Source: Oppiella nova
Taxonomy: Eukaryota > Arthropoda > Arachnida > Sarcoptiformes > Oppiidae
Length of the DNA: 22,138 bases
NCBI GenBank assembly: GCA_905397405.1
Contig: CAJPVJ010000162.1
Coordinates: 1-22,138, forward strand
Reading direction: 5' to 3'
The notes below the pieces were generated by a model. It was not told where the DNA came from and did no database searches. It worked only from the letters and a program-made list of their open reading frames with translations. Shown here one piece after another: positions 9,982 through 20,410 of the stretch. A program made the translations under genes and the position numbers. The number at the start of each line of letters is the position of its first letter. The first letter of the stretch is position 1.

Positions 9982-10889
9982 TGTGCACTCAATCATTGGA
10001 TTTTAGATGAGATATATAATAAATATATTGAAAACAATTACATCAATCACTAGACATTACATGATATTACATAATATTGAATGGCTTTCAAGTGGTGTAT
10101 TGAGAGAGCTGTGGTATGTCTTAATGAATGTGAATCAAGTGTTGATGATATGATGATATTGCTTCAGCAGATTGTACAACATTTGTGAAACATATCCGAC
10201 CGGTTTGCATACTCTATGGCATAGATTCTATGCCCCACAGTGTAGTCTACCTAATAGGTATATCCTATCATGTCTATGTTTGCTGTACATTGCTGTATGA
10301 TTGTTATTCACACCATTATTACAATACTACGCGTATACCTTATTAACTCACTTGTCAGTAACAATAATTAGTTGCATTGAGTTAAGCAAAGAGTCCATGA
10401 GGTGATCGGTAGACAAGGATTACAGTATGATTATATGATACATCAACGGCTCTATACATTATTACTACAGTATATCAGATTTGTATAATACAGTGTATTG
10501 TATACTCAATTATATAATCAAATAAAGTAGATGTGTGTTACATAATATACTTATGTTAATCTGAGTATATGACATGCAAAAGTCTTAAACTCATTTCATA
10601 ATTAGGCACTGTTTGCAATTTAGTAAAAGGTAAGGTGCAGGGTGAATTAGAGATTGTGTTGATAATGTTCAAATGAACTTGATCAAACTAGTAAATTGGA
10701 AAGTTTGTGAAACTTTTAATACCAACGTATATACTGTACGGTAGAGTACATGAGGTGAACGTAATTGATGTGCGCTATAGCTGTGAGTGCTTTGTATGCA
10801 TTGTATCGCCATTTGTAGTGATTGTCAAACAATAAGTCAATTATCAGTGCAAACGACACAAAGAATCGGTTCCAGTGTTGGTCAACAAG
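9982..10889. other. Head-to-head intergenic region, DHRSX-like and brahma
   Basis: About 0.9 kb upstream of both genes, which point away from each other, so it must carry both promoters. The last 40-60 bp (AAACGACACAAAGAATCGG and following) look like brahma 5' UTR; TTATCAG just before could be an acceptor of a non-coding first exon. No tRNA or other structured RNA was recognised. Confidence 0.6.
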
Positions 10890-13800
10890 ATGTCGACCCC
10901 TCCCGTGCCCTACGGCACACCTCCGCCGCCACAAGGGGTGGGGTCGGGCCCCGCCATGCCTCCCATCAACCAACTGATGATGAATTATGGGACGCCCTCA
11001 CAGTCGCAGTACTCGCACCCAATGCCCCCCAACATGGGTCCGCCCACCGCACCCAACAACGCACCGCCACCTCTGCCCCCCTCTGCCCAACAGCAACAGC
11101 AACAACAACAACAGCCACCACTCCTACCGCCAGCACCGCCTCAATCGCCGCAATCCATGCAAACGATGCAATCGATGCCCCCTTTGAATGGCGATTACAT
11201 GAGTGCCGGCGCCCAACAGTTCCCGCAGAATGAGAGCAAACTTAACGGACCACAAGTGAATCAATTGCGGTATCAGATCATGGCTTACAGACTACTGGCC
11301 CGCAACCAACCCATCCCTGACCACATCACTCAAGCCATTCAAGGCAAACGACTCACACCGTCGCCCGTACCGCCCAACCAGCAAATGGCACCACAGATGG
11401 CACCCCCATCACCGCAACCCATGGGGCCGCCCCCTCCACCGCCCCCTCACCAACAGGTCCCACCGCAACAGTGGAGACCACAAACAGGTCTGTCTGTCGG
11501 ACATGTGAGATGAATGCTAACGAATTGTTACTCGTGTTGTCAACAGATCCCTCACAACCCATGATTAGACCGTCGATGGGTCCGCCCAATGCTCCGTCTG
11601 TCGGAGCGCCGGCACCACAACCACTGCAGACTATGGGTGCGCACATGTCATCGCAAATGCCATCACAAACACCTCCACCGCTGATGACTCAGTCCAACCA
11701 AATGGCATCAACACAACCGCCACCTAATATGGGGCCCAATAATGTCAGCCAAATGGCAATACAGAGCTCAGGGCCTAACAAGAGTCCTATGCCTCCAATG
11801 CCTCCTCCGTCGACTCAAGCCATTGGTGGGGCCGTAGCGCCGACATCAATGAATGGCACACCAATGCCTGCTATGGGCCCCATTGAGGCGAGTGGTGGTG
11901 CGTCGATGTCTCAGCAACAGATGAATGCCTACCAGGGAATGATGGCTCAGTTGCAGCAACAGAAGCAGAACCGCGTGACTCCAGTGGCCAAACCGCAGGG
12001 CATCGACCCCATAGAGATCCTGAAGGAGCGCGAGAACCGCATCTCCCAGCGCATCGCCCATCGCATCACTGAGTTGTCGAGTCTGCCGGCGAATCTGCCC
12101 GAAGACCTCCGCACCAAAGCTATGATTGAATTGCGAGCCCTTAGGCTCTTGAACTTCCAGAAGCAGTTGCGACAAGACGTGGTAACTAATGGCTCAACAT
12201 TATTGCTGTATATTCTGATTGCAAGTGTATATGTCATGTCATGTCTGTCTGATAGGTCGCATGTATGAGAAGAGACACCACTCTGGAGACGGGTTTGAAT
12301 CCAAAGCTCTACAAACGGACGAAACGGATTGGTTTACGTGAGGCGCGAATCACAGAGAAGTTGGAGAAACAGCAGAAGATAGAGCAGGAGAGGAAGCGGC
12401 GACAGAAACATCAGGAATACCTGAACGCAGTGCTACAACACGCCAAGGACTTCAAGGACTACCACCGCAACACTCTGCTCAAGGTCTCCAAAGTGAACAA
12501 AGCTGTGGCCGTATATCACGCCAACACTGAGAGGGAGCAGAAGAAGGAACAGGAGAGGGTTGAGAAGGAGAGGATGCGGCGCCTCATGGCTGAAGACGAG
12601 GAGGGCTACCGGAAGCTCATCGATCAGAAGAAGGATAAGCGACTGGCATTCCTCTTGTCTCAGACGGACGAATACATTAAGAACTTGACGGATATGGTTA
12701 GACAGCATAAGGACGAGCAGAAGAGGAAAAAGAGACAGAAACGAAAGGTGAAGAGGAAGAAGAAGACGCCCGAAGAGGCCAACAAAACTGATGCCAATTC
12801 GACGGCTGACCCCAACAGCTCATCCCTTTCTGAAGGTAGACGTATTGCACTGATTGCACACTCGAGTGCTTTAATGACAATTATGTTGTAATAACAGGTC
12901 TTTTGGATGAGTCATCGCAACACTCGGATATCCACGTGAATGTGATGGACGCCGAGGGGAACGTCATCTCTGGCAAAGACGCACCCGTGGCCTCTCAGCT
13001 CAAGGCATGGCTGGACGTACATCCCGGGTATGTGGAGGCGCCGCGCGATGACGACGACGACTATGAGGAGTATGAAGAGGAGGAGGACTACGAGGCCAGT
13101 GATGACGAGGAGAGAGCGGAACTCATATCGAACGCTATCGCACAGCAGCTCAGGAGTCCAGACATTAAGCCCGGAATGACGGCCTCTGCCGAAGACGACG
13201 AGTATAGCAAAGACATCGCAGACAATGTTAACTACTATAACATCGCTCATGGAATCCGAGAGCAGATCACAGACCAACCCGGGCTCATGACTAACGGCAA
13301 CCTTAAGGCCTATCAGATCAAAGGTCTCGAATGGTTGGTCTCTCTGTATAACAACAATCTGAACGGCATTTTGGCCGATGAGATGGGCTTAGGAAAGACC
13401 ATACAGACGATCGCTCTCATCACTCACCTCATAGAGCACAAGCGCAACAACGGGCCGTACCTCATAATCGTGCCCTTGTCCACGATGTCCAACTGGATGC
13501 TCGAGTTTGACCGCTGGGCCCCCTCTGTCATCAAAGTGCCCTATAAGGGTAGGTATCACAGCAATAGCCGTACAGTACATGTCATACACACCACTCATTG
13601 TTTGTGTCCTTCTCTTCCTATGGAAAGGCTCTCCAAATGTTCGGCGAATAATATCAACGAATCTGAAGTCATCGAAATTCAATGTATTGTTGACTACATA
13701 TGAGTACGTAATCAAAGATAAGGCAATTCTGGCAAAACTTCGGTGGAAATACATGATCATAGACGAGGGGCACCGCATGAAGAACCATCACTGCAAACTC

Positions 13801-16197
13801 ACCCAAATCCTCAACACTCACTACTCGGCACCGCATCGACTCCTCCTGACGGGCACTCCCCTGCAGAACAAACTGCCCGAACTCTGGGCTCTTCTCAACT
13901 TCCTGTTGCCCTCAATATTCAAATGCTGTAATACTTTTGAGCAGTGGTTTAACGCGCCGTTCGCTACGACCGGCGAAAAGGTTGAGCTCAACGAAGAGGA
14001 GACTATTCTTATAATCAGACGATTGCATAAAGTGTTGAGACCTTTCCTCCTGAGACGACTCAAGAAGGAGGTGGAGAGTCAACTGCCCGACAAAGTGGAG
14101 TATTGCGTCAAGTGTGACATGTCTGCACTGCAGCGCCTACTCTACAGACACATGCAGAGCAAAGGTATGCTACCATACGGTCAATGGTATGCTATGAGTG
14201 TTCATTAAATATGACGTTTGTCTCTGTTTTAGGCGTTCTGTTGACCGACGGCTCGGAAAAGGATAAGAAAGGAAAGGGCGGAACGAGAACTCTGATGAAC
14301 TCGATTATGCAGTTGAGGAAGATCTGTAACCATCCCTTTATGTTCCAACAAATTGAAGAGGCGTTTGCCGACCATTTGGGTCAAGCGGACAAAATAGTGA
14401 GCGGACCCGACCTGTACCGCGCATCCGGCAAATTCGAGCTCTTGGACCGCATTTTGCCAAAACTGAAGCAAACGAGTCATAGGGTTCTGCTGTTCTGTCA
14501 AATGACAACAGCCATGACTATACTCGAAGACTACTTCAACTACCGGGGCTTCACTTACCTGCGACTCGACGGCACCACTAAAGCCGAAGACAGGGGACAA
14601 CTACTCGAGCTCTTCAACGAAAAGGGATCCAATTATTTCATATTTCTGTTGTCCACTCGTGCCGGAGGTTTGGGACTCAATCTACAGGCGGCGGACACTG
14701 TCGTCATATTTGACTCGGACTGGAACCCACACCAAGACCTTCAGGCGCAGGACAGGGCCCACAGAATCGGTCAGAAGAATGAAGTGAGAGTTTTGCGATT
14801 AGTGACCGTCAACTCAGTCGAGGAACGCATTCTGGCGGCCGCTAAATATAAGCTCAATTTGGATGAGAAGGTGATTCAGGCGGGAATGTTCGACCAGAAG
14901 TCAACCGGAAATGAACGCAAACAGTTCCTCCAGGTATGCACTCATCCATGCATTCACTCACTCGTCCATCACATCCAACAGTAACTCATTTGTTGTGTTG
15001 TTGTCAATGTGTAGGCAATCCTTCAGAACGACGATCAGGACGAGGAGGAGGACGAGAATGAAGTTCCCGACGACGAGACCATCAATCAGATGATTGCCCG
15101 AAGCGAAGAGGAGTTCGAGCTCTTCCAGAAGATGGATATCGACCGCCGCAGAGATGAGGCGCGGAGTATAAAGCGGAGGCCGAGACTCATGGAAGAGGAC
15201 GAACTCCCGGGTTGGCTCATCAAAGACGACGCAGAGGTGGAGCGGCTGACCAATGAGGAGGAAGAGGACAAACTGTTTGGTCGCGGGTCTCGACAGCGAA
15301 AGGAAGTGGATTACAGCGACTCTCTCACTGAAAAGCAATGGCTTAAAGCCATTGAAGACGGAAATCTGGACGAACTCGAGACGAGCACCCGACCGACGAA
15401 ACGGCAGAGAGGGGGCAAAGGGAAGGGCAAGAAGAGGAAGGGCTTAGACTATGACGACGACGACGAGAAGCCCACGCCGGCCACCAAGAAGAAGAGAGGC
15501 AGACCTACGCTCGAGAAACACCCCCCGAATCCGCCCAAACTGTTGGCCAAAATGAAGAAACTGTTGAGTTTTGTCATCAATTATGTCGATTCGGACGATA
15601 GAGTGCTTTCGGAGGCGTTCCTCGAATTGCCGTCTCGTAAAGAACTGCCCGACTATTACGATGTGATCCGAAAGCCGGTCGACATTAAGAAGATAAAGAG
15701 TCGGATCTCGAGTCACAGATACAGGTGTTTAGACGACTTGCAGGAGGACTTCATGCAGTTGTGCCGCAACGCGCAGACCTATAACGTGGAGGGATCGCTC
15801 ATCTATGAGGACTCCATTATGTTGCAGTCCGTCTTCACCAAAGCCCGCGAGAACTTCGAGAAGAACGACGAGTCCTTTGCCGAGGAGGACAACAACAACG
15901 ACGACGAGGAAGAGGTTTGTTGTCATTGAATGCAATGAATGCACTCATTGTATAACTCCATGAAATTGATTGTTGATCACAATTGTATTGATTTGGTGTT
16001 TGAAGGGCGAGGAGGAGGCCGAAGACGAGGAGGACGACGAGGACTCGAACATGAAAATGAAGATCAAAATGAAGGCAAAGTCATCGTCGAGTCGATCATC
16101 GGAACCGTCGACCAGTTCTCGAAACAAACCCCGAATGGCGCGACAGACCAAACGATACGTCTCTGACGAGGAAGACTCGGACGATACGGACGAGTGA
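10890..16197 (+). CDS. brm: Brahma / SMARCA2-SMARCA4 SWI/SNF chromatin-remodelling ATPase, complete
   Basis: Eight exons, 10890-11487, 11547-12181, 12256-12835, 12898-13548, 13628-14164, 14233-14933, 15015-15914 and 16006-16197, join in matching phase to 1597 aa, close to fly Brm and human BRG1. Introns are 59-91 bp, all GT-AG. In order: a Pro/Gln/Met-rich tail with nine Gln at 67-75; QLQ domain (about 120-150); HSA domain (about 445-520) that in the family binds actin-related proteins; BRK domain (about 612-652, DAP-x-x-x-QL-x-AWL); Snf2 ATPase with Walker A DEMGLGKT (Lys771) and DEGH (867-870); helicase C with [11 protein letters not shown] and [11 protein letters not shown] (about 1165-1180); SnAC (about 1200-1300); AT-hook RGRP near 1394; bromodomain (about 1414-1516) with the acetyl-lysine-binding Asn at 1491; acidic Ser-rich end. 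It is the nuclear motor of BAP/PBAP-type complexes, sliding and ejecting nucleosomes. No break or missing catalytic motif is seen. The ATG at 10890 is the first in frame with the QLQ region; upstream in-frame codons are not ATG. Confidence 0.97.
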
Positions 16198-16569
16198 ATG
16201 CTTTCGTCGCTTCCCTTTTGGACAACATTTTCATATAACATATAATATGTCTTTGTGTGCGTTTGGTTTAAACCGTTTTTTAGACAATTAAACAAACATT
16301 TGGTAAACACTGTGTCACTCAACACTCAGTTTAACTATATTTAGGGTTTCATTCAACACCTATTCGTGTAATTGTCAAACAAATGACTAAATTACTGATA
16401 ATTTTTGTGTAATTTATTTTCAAATTATTTAATTTACGGATTCAATAAATATTGACAAATAATTCAAAAATTCTATAATAATTTTAAATATACCGGTAAA
16501 ATGTAATTTCAATTCAAATAAACAAAAGATTGATTGCACATGAAATTGATTGATTGAAAAGTTGTTGTT
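16198..16569. other. brahma 3' UTR and flank
   Basis: AT-rich DNA after the brahma stop. ATTAAA at 16287-16292 and AATAAA at 16444-16449 are candidate poly(A) signals, 90 and 247 bp after the stop. No gene is seen. The region ends in GTTGTTGTTT before the TTAGG tract. Confidence 0.6.
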
Positions 16570-16626
16570 TTAGGTTAGGTTAGGTTAGGTTAGGTTAGGT
16601 TAGGTTAGGTTAGGTTAGGTTAGGTT
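16570..16626 (+). repeat. Telomere-type tract (TTAGG)11
   Basis: Eleven uninterrupted TTAGG units (16570-16624) plus TT. TTAGG is the ancestral arthropod telomere repeat. The G-rich strand reads rightwards, the orientation expected if the chromosome end were to the right. The LINE 3' end begins immediately after it. Confidence 0.97.
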
Positions 16627-16660
16627 GAATGAAATTCTGGTTTATTTTTTGATGTTTGTG

Positions 16661-16689
16661 GCCCTTATACCACAAAGTATAATAAGGGC
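16661..16689 (-). other. Possible stem-loop in the LINE 3' UTR
   Basis: GCCCTTAT and ATAAGGGC form an 8-bp perfect stem with a 13-base loop, about 35 bp from the LINE 3' end. In LINEs without poly(A) the 3' UTR often carries a hairpin read by the element's own reverse transcriptase; that use here is inferred. Confidence 0.4.
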
Positions 16690-16771
16690 ATACAGTATAA
16701 ATTTTAGCTAAAATATCAAGGTTTTGAATACAGTATAAATGTAAAATATATTATAAAACAAGAGTTAATCA

Positions 16772-19700
16772 CTAATTAAGTATTAAATTACAAAATTTAT
16801 GAAAATAATTATAATATTTGTTGATTAAGATGTTGTGGTTCACAGGCCACGAGTGTCCTTCCTTTTCAATCGCATCAATTAATTCGTTTCGCTGGTTATC
16901 ATATCGGATGCAATCATATAAACGATGGTCTGCTGTATCAGATCCCTGTCCACACTCGCACTCTTCCCCTTCCCTAATACGGAAGCGTTTAAGATATGAG
17001 GCGAACTCCCCGTGATTTGTAACCATTTGGGTCGTGTGATAGTCCGGTGTATAGGATTTGGCGGCAATTCTGTCCCTCACTGTCGGGAAGTAGTGTTTTG
17101 TTTGAGAGCCAGTCGTCGATTGAGCCCACCGTTCACTCCATATATCGATATTCTTCTCACGGATGGTGTGCTTTAGCACTGATTTTGGTATCAAATTATA
17201 TTCAATACAATTGTGTGAATCAATTGCTGCTTTCGCTAAATCTCTTGTTTTAAGTTGTATTTCAGACCTGAAATCGACTTCATTTATAAACACATCAATG
17301 CTATTAGACATCAATTCATAAAATAATTTATAGATGTTATGAATTAAACGATTGGTTGAGTTATAGTCTTGAAGTGCTCTGAAGACAGATTTATCGCAAA
17401 TGTTGACAATTATGTGGTGTTTCTGTCGGTTGCATGTCTTGAGCCATTCCAATGCTCTTTTAATAGCCAAAAGTTTTGCTTGAAATCCAGTGCAATATTT
17501 AGACATTTTTATCTTTTTGGTGGTAATCGTGAGGTTTGAGTGGTTTATCACAAATGCAGAGCCGGTGTTGCGGTCAGAAGACCGCCCATCGATATACACA
17601 TTATAATAGGATTCCGTGTCAGAGAGTGTTTGCAATGAATTCAATGGTTTTTTCAATCCATAGTGTGGTAGTTGTCTGACGTCTATTCTTGTCTGAATGT
17701 CATGGACTGTAATACTGGTTCCTTCAAAGTAAAAGTCTGTCAAATCACACACAATATGATTGTTTGCAAAGTATTGAACGGCTTTCCCTTTCAAGTAGAG
17801 ATCTATTGGCATTAGACCTGAGATAATATTCGCAGCGTTTGTCGACACAGTTCTGTAGGCTTTTGAGATCCTTAAGGCAAACCTCCTCTGAATTGTGTTC
17901 AAAGGGTTTATCACAAACTTGCGGTCGATAGCCGGCGCCCATACAGACACTGCATAGCTAATAATCGGTAGTATAGCTCCGGTATATATAATTTTAATGG
18001 CATTTTGATTTAATCCAAATTTATTTTTGGCAAATCTCAGTAAATTATTGGCGATTTGTGTCACTCTATGCTCGATATAATTTGAATGTGATCTCCAACT
18101 GAGTTTTGAATCAATAATGAGTCCCAAGTGTTTGAATTCATTCTTGAGAGCAATCGTATTGCCAAAAAATGAAAGCACCGGTGGATTATATTTTAAGCGA
18201 CGGGTGAATAGCACTGCCTGTGTTTTGTTGACATTGAAAATAAGTTTATTATTTACGCCATATTTCTCGACTTTAATTAAAATATCGTTTGCTTTTGACT
18301 CCAATTCTGGTATATTATCTGCAAATATCTTTATTATGGTGTCGTCGGCGAAGCACTCGATGATTACATCTTTATTATCCGACAAATCCATGATATCATC
18401 GAAACTTATATTCCATAAACCAGGTCCACAGGAACTTCCCTGAGGACAGCCAACAGTCAGATCTCGTTTGTATGTCTTATTTAAGTACCAGATTTCTGCC
18501 TTCCTTTCCGTGAAATAGGATTTCATTGAATAAAATAGATTTTTGGGACAATTTTTGATCTTCAGTTGACTTAATATCTTAGGAAACCAACAGTAGTTGA
18601 AGGCACCGGAGATGTCAAGGGATATGACGAGTGAAAAGCCTTTGCTTTTGAATCCATTTTGAATGAAATCGACGATTGAATGTAAGGCCTGTTCGGTAGA
18701 CTTCTGGGCAGTAAACCCATATTGTCTCTCATTTATGGCACCAGTAGTTCTCAAATGATATGTTATTCTGTTTATCAAAAGTTTTTCATAAATTTTCCCA
18801 AAAACTGGTAATAGACTGATGGGACGATAGGCATCACTGACTGTATAATCTGTTTTGTTAGGTTTCGGTATCACTTTTACCACACTTTGCTTCCAAATGT
18901 CGGGAAAGCATTCAATTTCAAGACATTTATTATACAAATTCGTGAACACATTGGCATCAATATTGTGCAAAAATCTTATTATATCAGCGGTAATGCCGTC
19001 AACTCCCGGGGCTTTCTTGTGATGTTGTGCGTTAATAACTTCAGTAACTTCTAATATTGTAAATGGTATGTCATTTGATGTGTTTTGTGTGTGTTCCGAT
19101 AAAAGTCTGACTTCTTTGTGGAGATCACTATCTTCTTGTGGTCTATCCTCAGGAAATAGATTTGTCATAAGATGTTCGGCAACTTCTTGAGCTTCTATTA
19201 TAAGGCGATTATTGTTGTCTTTTAACTCATAAGCAAATTGTTGATTAATTTTGTCGCGACTTATCTTATATACAATACCCCAAGGGTTTCCACGGGTGCT
19301 ATCACTCACAAACTGATCCCATTTTTCGCGTTTTGTTTTGTCAATCAGTTTGTTATAAATGGCATTCTTCTGGAGATAGTCTTCGAAATGCTGTTGTCTT
19401 TCATTTGTCAAACATCGCTGGTATCGACGCCTCGCAGTATTGACACAACTTCTGTGTTGGCATAGCTCTGGAGTCCACCAATTATTCCCTTTAAAACAAG
19501 TATTGTGTTTGGCTTTTGGTATATTTTTATCACATAATTGTATGATATCTGTCATGAAATCACATACAAAATCATTGAGTTTTTGTTGACTATTAATATC
19601 ACAGATATTTATTAAAATATCATTTTTAATTTCCAAATATTGCTCGCGAATCGCATCCCAATTGGCATAACATGTCCTGTATTTGATGGTAGATTTGTAT

Positions 19701-20410
19701 AACACTGTGTCGGCATAACTACCTAAACTGAATGATATGTACTTGTGGTCTGAGTTAGAGTTTTCATCTAACACTTCCCAACTGTTAATCAAATTATTTG
19801 CCTTCAGATTACAAAATGTAATGTCTATTGAAGACTTGGCGCCGGTATTTGCTTCAAACGTAGGCTTAAATGTATTATTATTTAAAACAACAAAATTATT
19901 ATTTGAAATAAAGTCAACTAAATGTTCGCCTTTTGCATCGTTTGTATCACTAAACCATAATTTTGAATGCGAGTTAAAATCACCACAAATGACTATTTGT
20001 TTATTATTAAATGAATCAATAATTTGTTGCAAATTATTAATCGAAACTTCAAACTCTTGTAACGAAAGGCTTGGGGTCATATAAACACTGATCAGAATAA
20101 TTGTCGTATTATTGCATTCAATTGAGACTACTGTTATGCAGTCATTAGACAAGCTTTGAATGAAAATTGGGTTAATATTACTGTTGGCAATAATCACAAC
20201 ACTCTTAGGTCTATCACATCTCTTGTCATAAATTGTTTTGTAAGACATCGGAAGTCCAGACACTTTGCCTTTCAATTCATACGGTTCTTGAGCTAAAATT
20301 ATGTCCACTTTATTGTCGTATATATATTGGGTTAGAGTACTCATGGCATTGCGTTTTCTCTGGAGATTGATTTGTAAACACTTAATGCTGTTGTCTTTAA
20401 GCGGATCCAT
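16772..20410 (-). CDS. LINE ORF2 polyprotein: endonuclease, reverse transcriptase, RNase H-like, CCHC
   Basis: An uninterrupted 1212-aa frame. Residues 1-230 are an AP-type endonuclease: INLQRKRNAM at the N-terminus, catalytic Glu42 in LAQEPY, GDFNSH with Asp144 and Asn146, SSIDITFCN, and SDH near 220. Reverse transcriptase motifs follow: APGVDGI, YRPISLLPVFGKIYEKLL, QKSTEQAL, SLDISGAFN, CPQGSSCGP and the catalytic FADDT at 686-690. An RNase H-like segment starts near 938 (YIDGRSSDRNTGSAFV, with an acidic residue in FQAKLLAIKRALEWL), but the third acidic motif is weak (NICDKSVF). The end carries a CCHC-type finger, ECECGQGSDTADHRLYDC, near 1145-1165, as in R1-clade proteins. The ATG overlaps the ORF1 stop by 14 nt. 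All RT and endonuclease catalytic residues appear present, so this copy is young or still coding-competent in ORF2. Confidence 0.95.
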   Translation of the reverse strand: MDPLKDNSIKCLQINLQRKRNAMSTLTQYIYDNKVDIILAQEPYELKGKVSGLPMSYKTIYDKRCDRPKSVVIIANSNINPIFIQSLSNDCITVVSIECNNTTIILISVYMTPSLSLQEFEVSINNLQQIIDSFNNKQIVICGDFNSHSKLWFSDTNDAKGEHLVDFISNNNFVVLNNNTFKPTFEANTGAKSSIDITFCNLKANNLINSWEVLDENSNSDHKYISFSLGSYADTVLYKSTIKYRTCYANWDAIREQYLEIKNDILINICDINSQQKLNDFVCDFMTDIIQLCDKNIPKAKHNTCFKGNNWWTPELCQHRSCVNTARRRYQRCLTNERQQHFEDYLQKNAIYNKLIDKTKREKWDQFVSDSTRGNPWGIVYKISRDKINQQFAYELKDNNNRLIIEAQEVAEHLMTNLFPEDRPQEDSDLHKEVRLLSEHTQNTSNDIPFTILEVTEVINAQHHKKAPGVDGITADIIRFLHNIDANVFTNLYNKCLEIECFPDIWKQSVVKVIPKPNKTDYTVSDAYRPISLLPVFGKIYEKLLINRITYHLRTTGAINERQYGFTAQKSTEQALHSIVDFIQNGFKSKGFSLVISLDISGAFNYCWFPKILSQLKIKNCPKNLFYSMKSYFTERKAEIWYLNKTYKRDLTVGCPQGSSCGPGLWNISFDDIMDLSDNKDVIIECFADDTIIKIFADNIPELESKANDILIKVEKYGVNNKLIFNVNKTQAVLFTRRLKYNPPVLSFFGNTIALKNEFKHLGLIIDSKLSWRSHSNYIEHRVTQIANNLLRFAKNKFGLNQNAIKIIYTGAILPIISYAVSVWAPAIDRKFVINPLNTIQRRFALRISKAYRTVSTNAANIISGLMPIDLYLKGKAVQYFANNHIVCDLTDFYFEGTSITVHDIQTRIDVRQLPHYGLKKPLNSLQTLSDTESYYNVYIDGRSSDRNTGSAFVINHSNLTITTKKIKMSKYCTGFQAKLLAIKRALEWLKTCNRQKHHIIVNICDKSVFRALQDYNSTNRLIHNIYKLFYELMSNSIDVFINEVDFRSEIQLKTRDLAKAAIDSHNCIEYNLIPKSVLKHTIREKNIDIWSERWAQSTTGSQTKHYFPTVRDRIAAKSYTPDYHTTQMVTNHGEFASYLKRFRIREGEECECGQGSDTADHRLYDCIRYDNQRNELIDAIEKEGHSWPVNHNILINKYYNYFHKFCNLILN

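Noticed and set aside
10787-11233. Alternative plus-strand frame of 148 aa at the brahma start
   Set aside because: Out of frame with the QLQ-containing exon and made of low-complexity Thr/Ala repeats produced by the Pro/Gln-coding sequence.
12912-13277. Minus-strand 121-aa frame under brahma exon 4 (and similar antisense frames at 13389-13778, 14958-15338, 15945-16325)
   Set aside because: They are shadows of high-GC brahma exons; no family resemblance, Val/Leu or Ser-rich composition expected from antisense reading.
16570-16626. CRISPR-like array or promoter repeat
   Set aside because: A pure 5-bp tandem repeat without spacers, identical to the arthropod telomere unit.
16772-20410. Retroviral or LTR-element pol
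   Set aside because: The reverse transcriptase is preceded by an AP-type endonuclease; there is no protease or integrase, and no LTRs were seen. It is a LINE.
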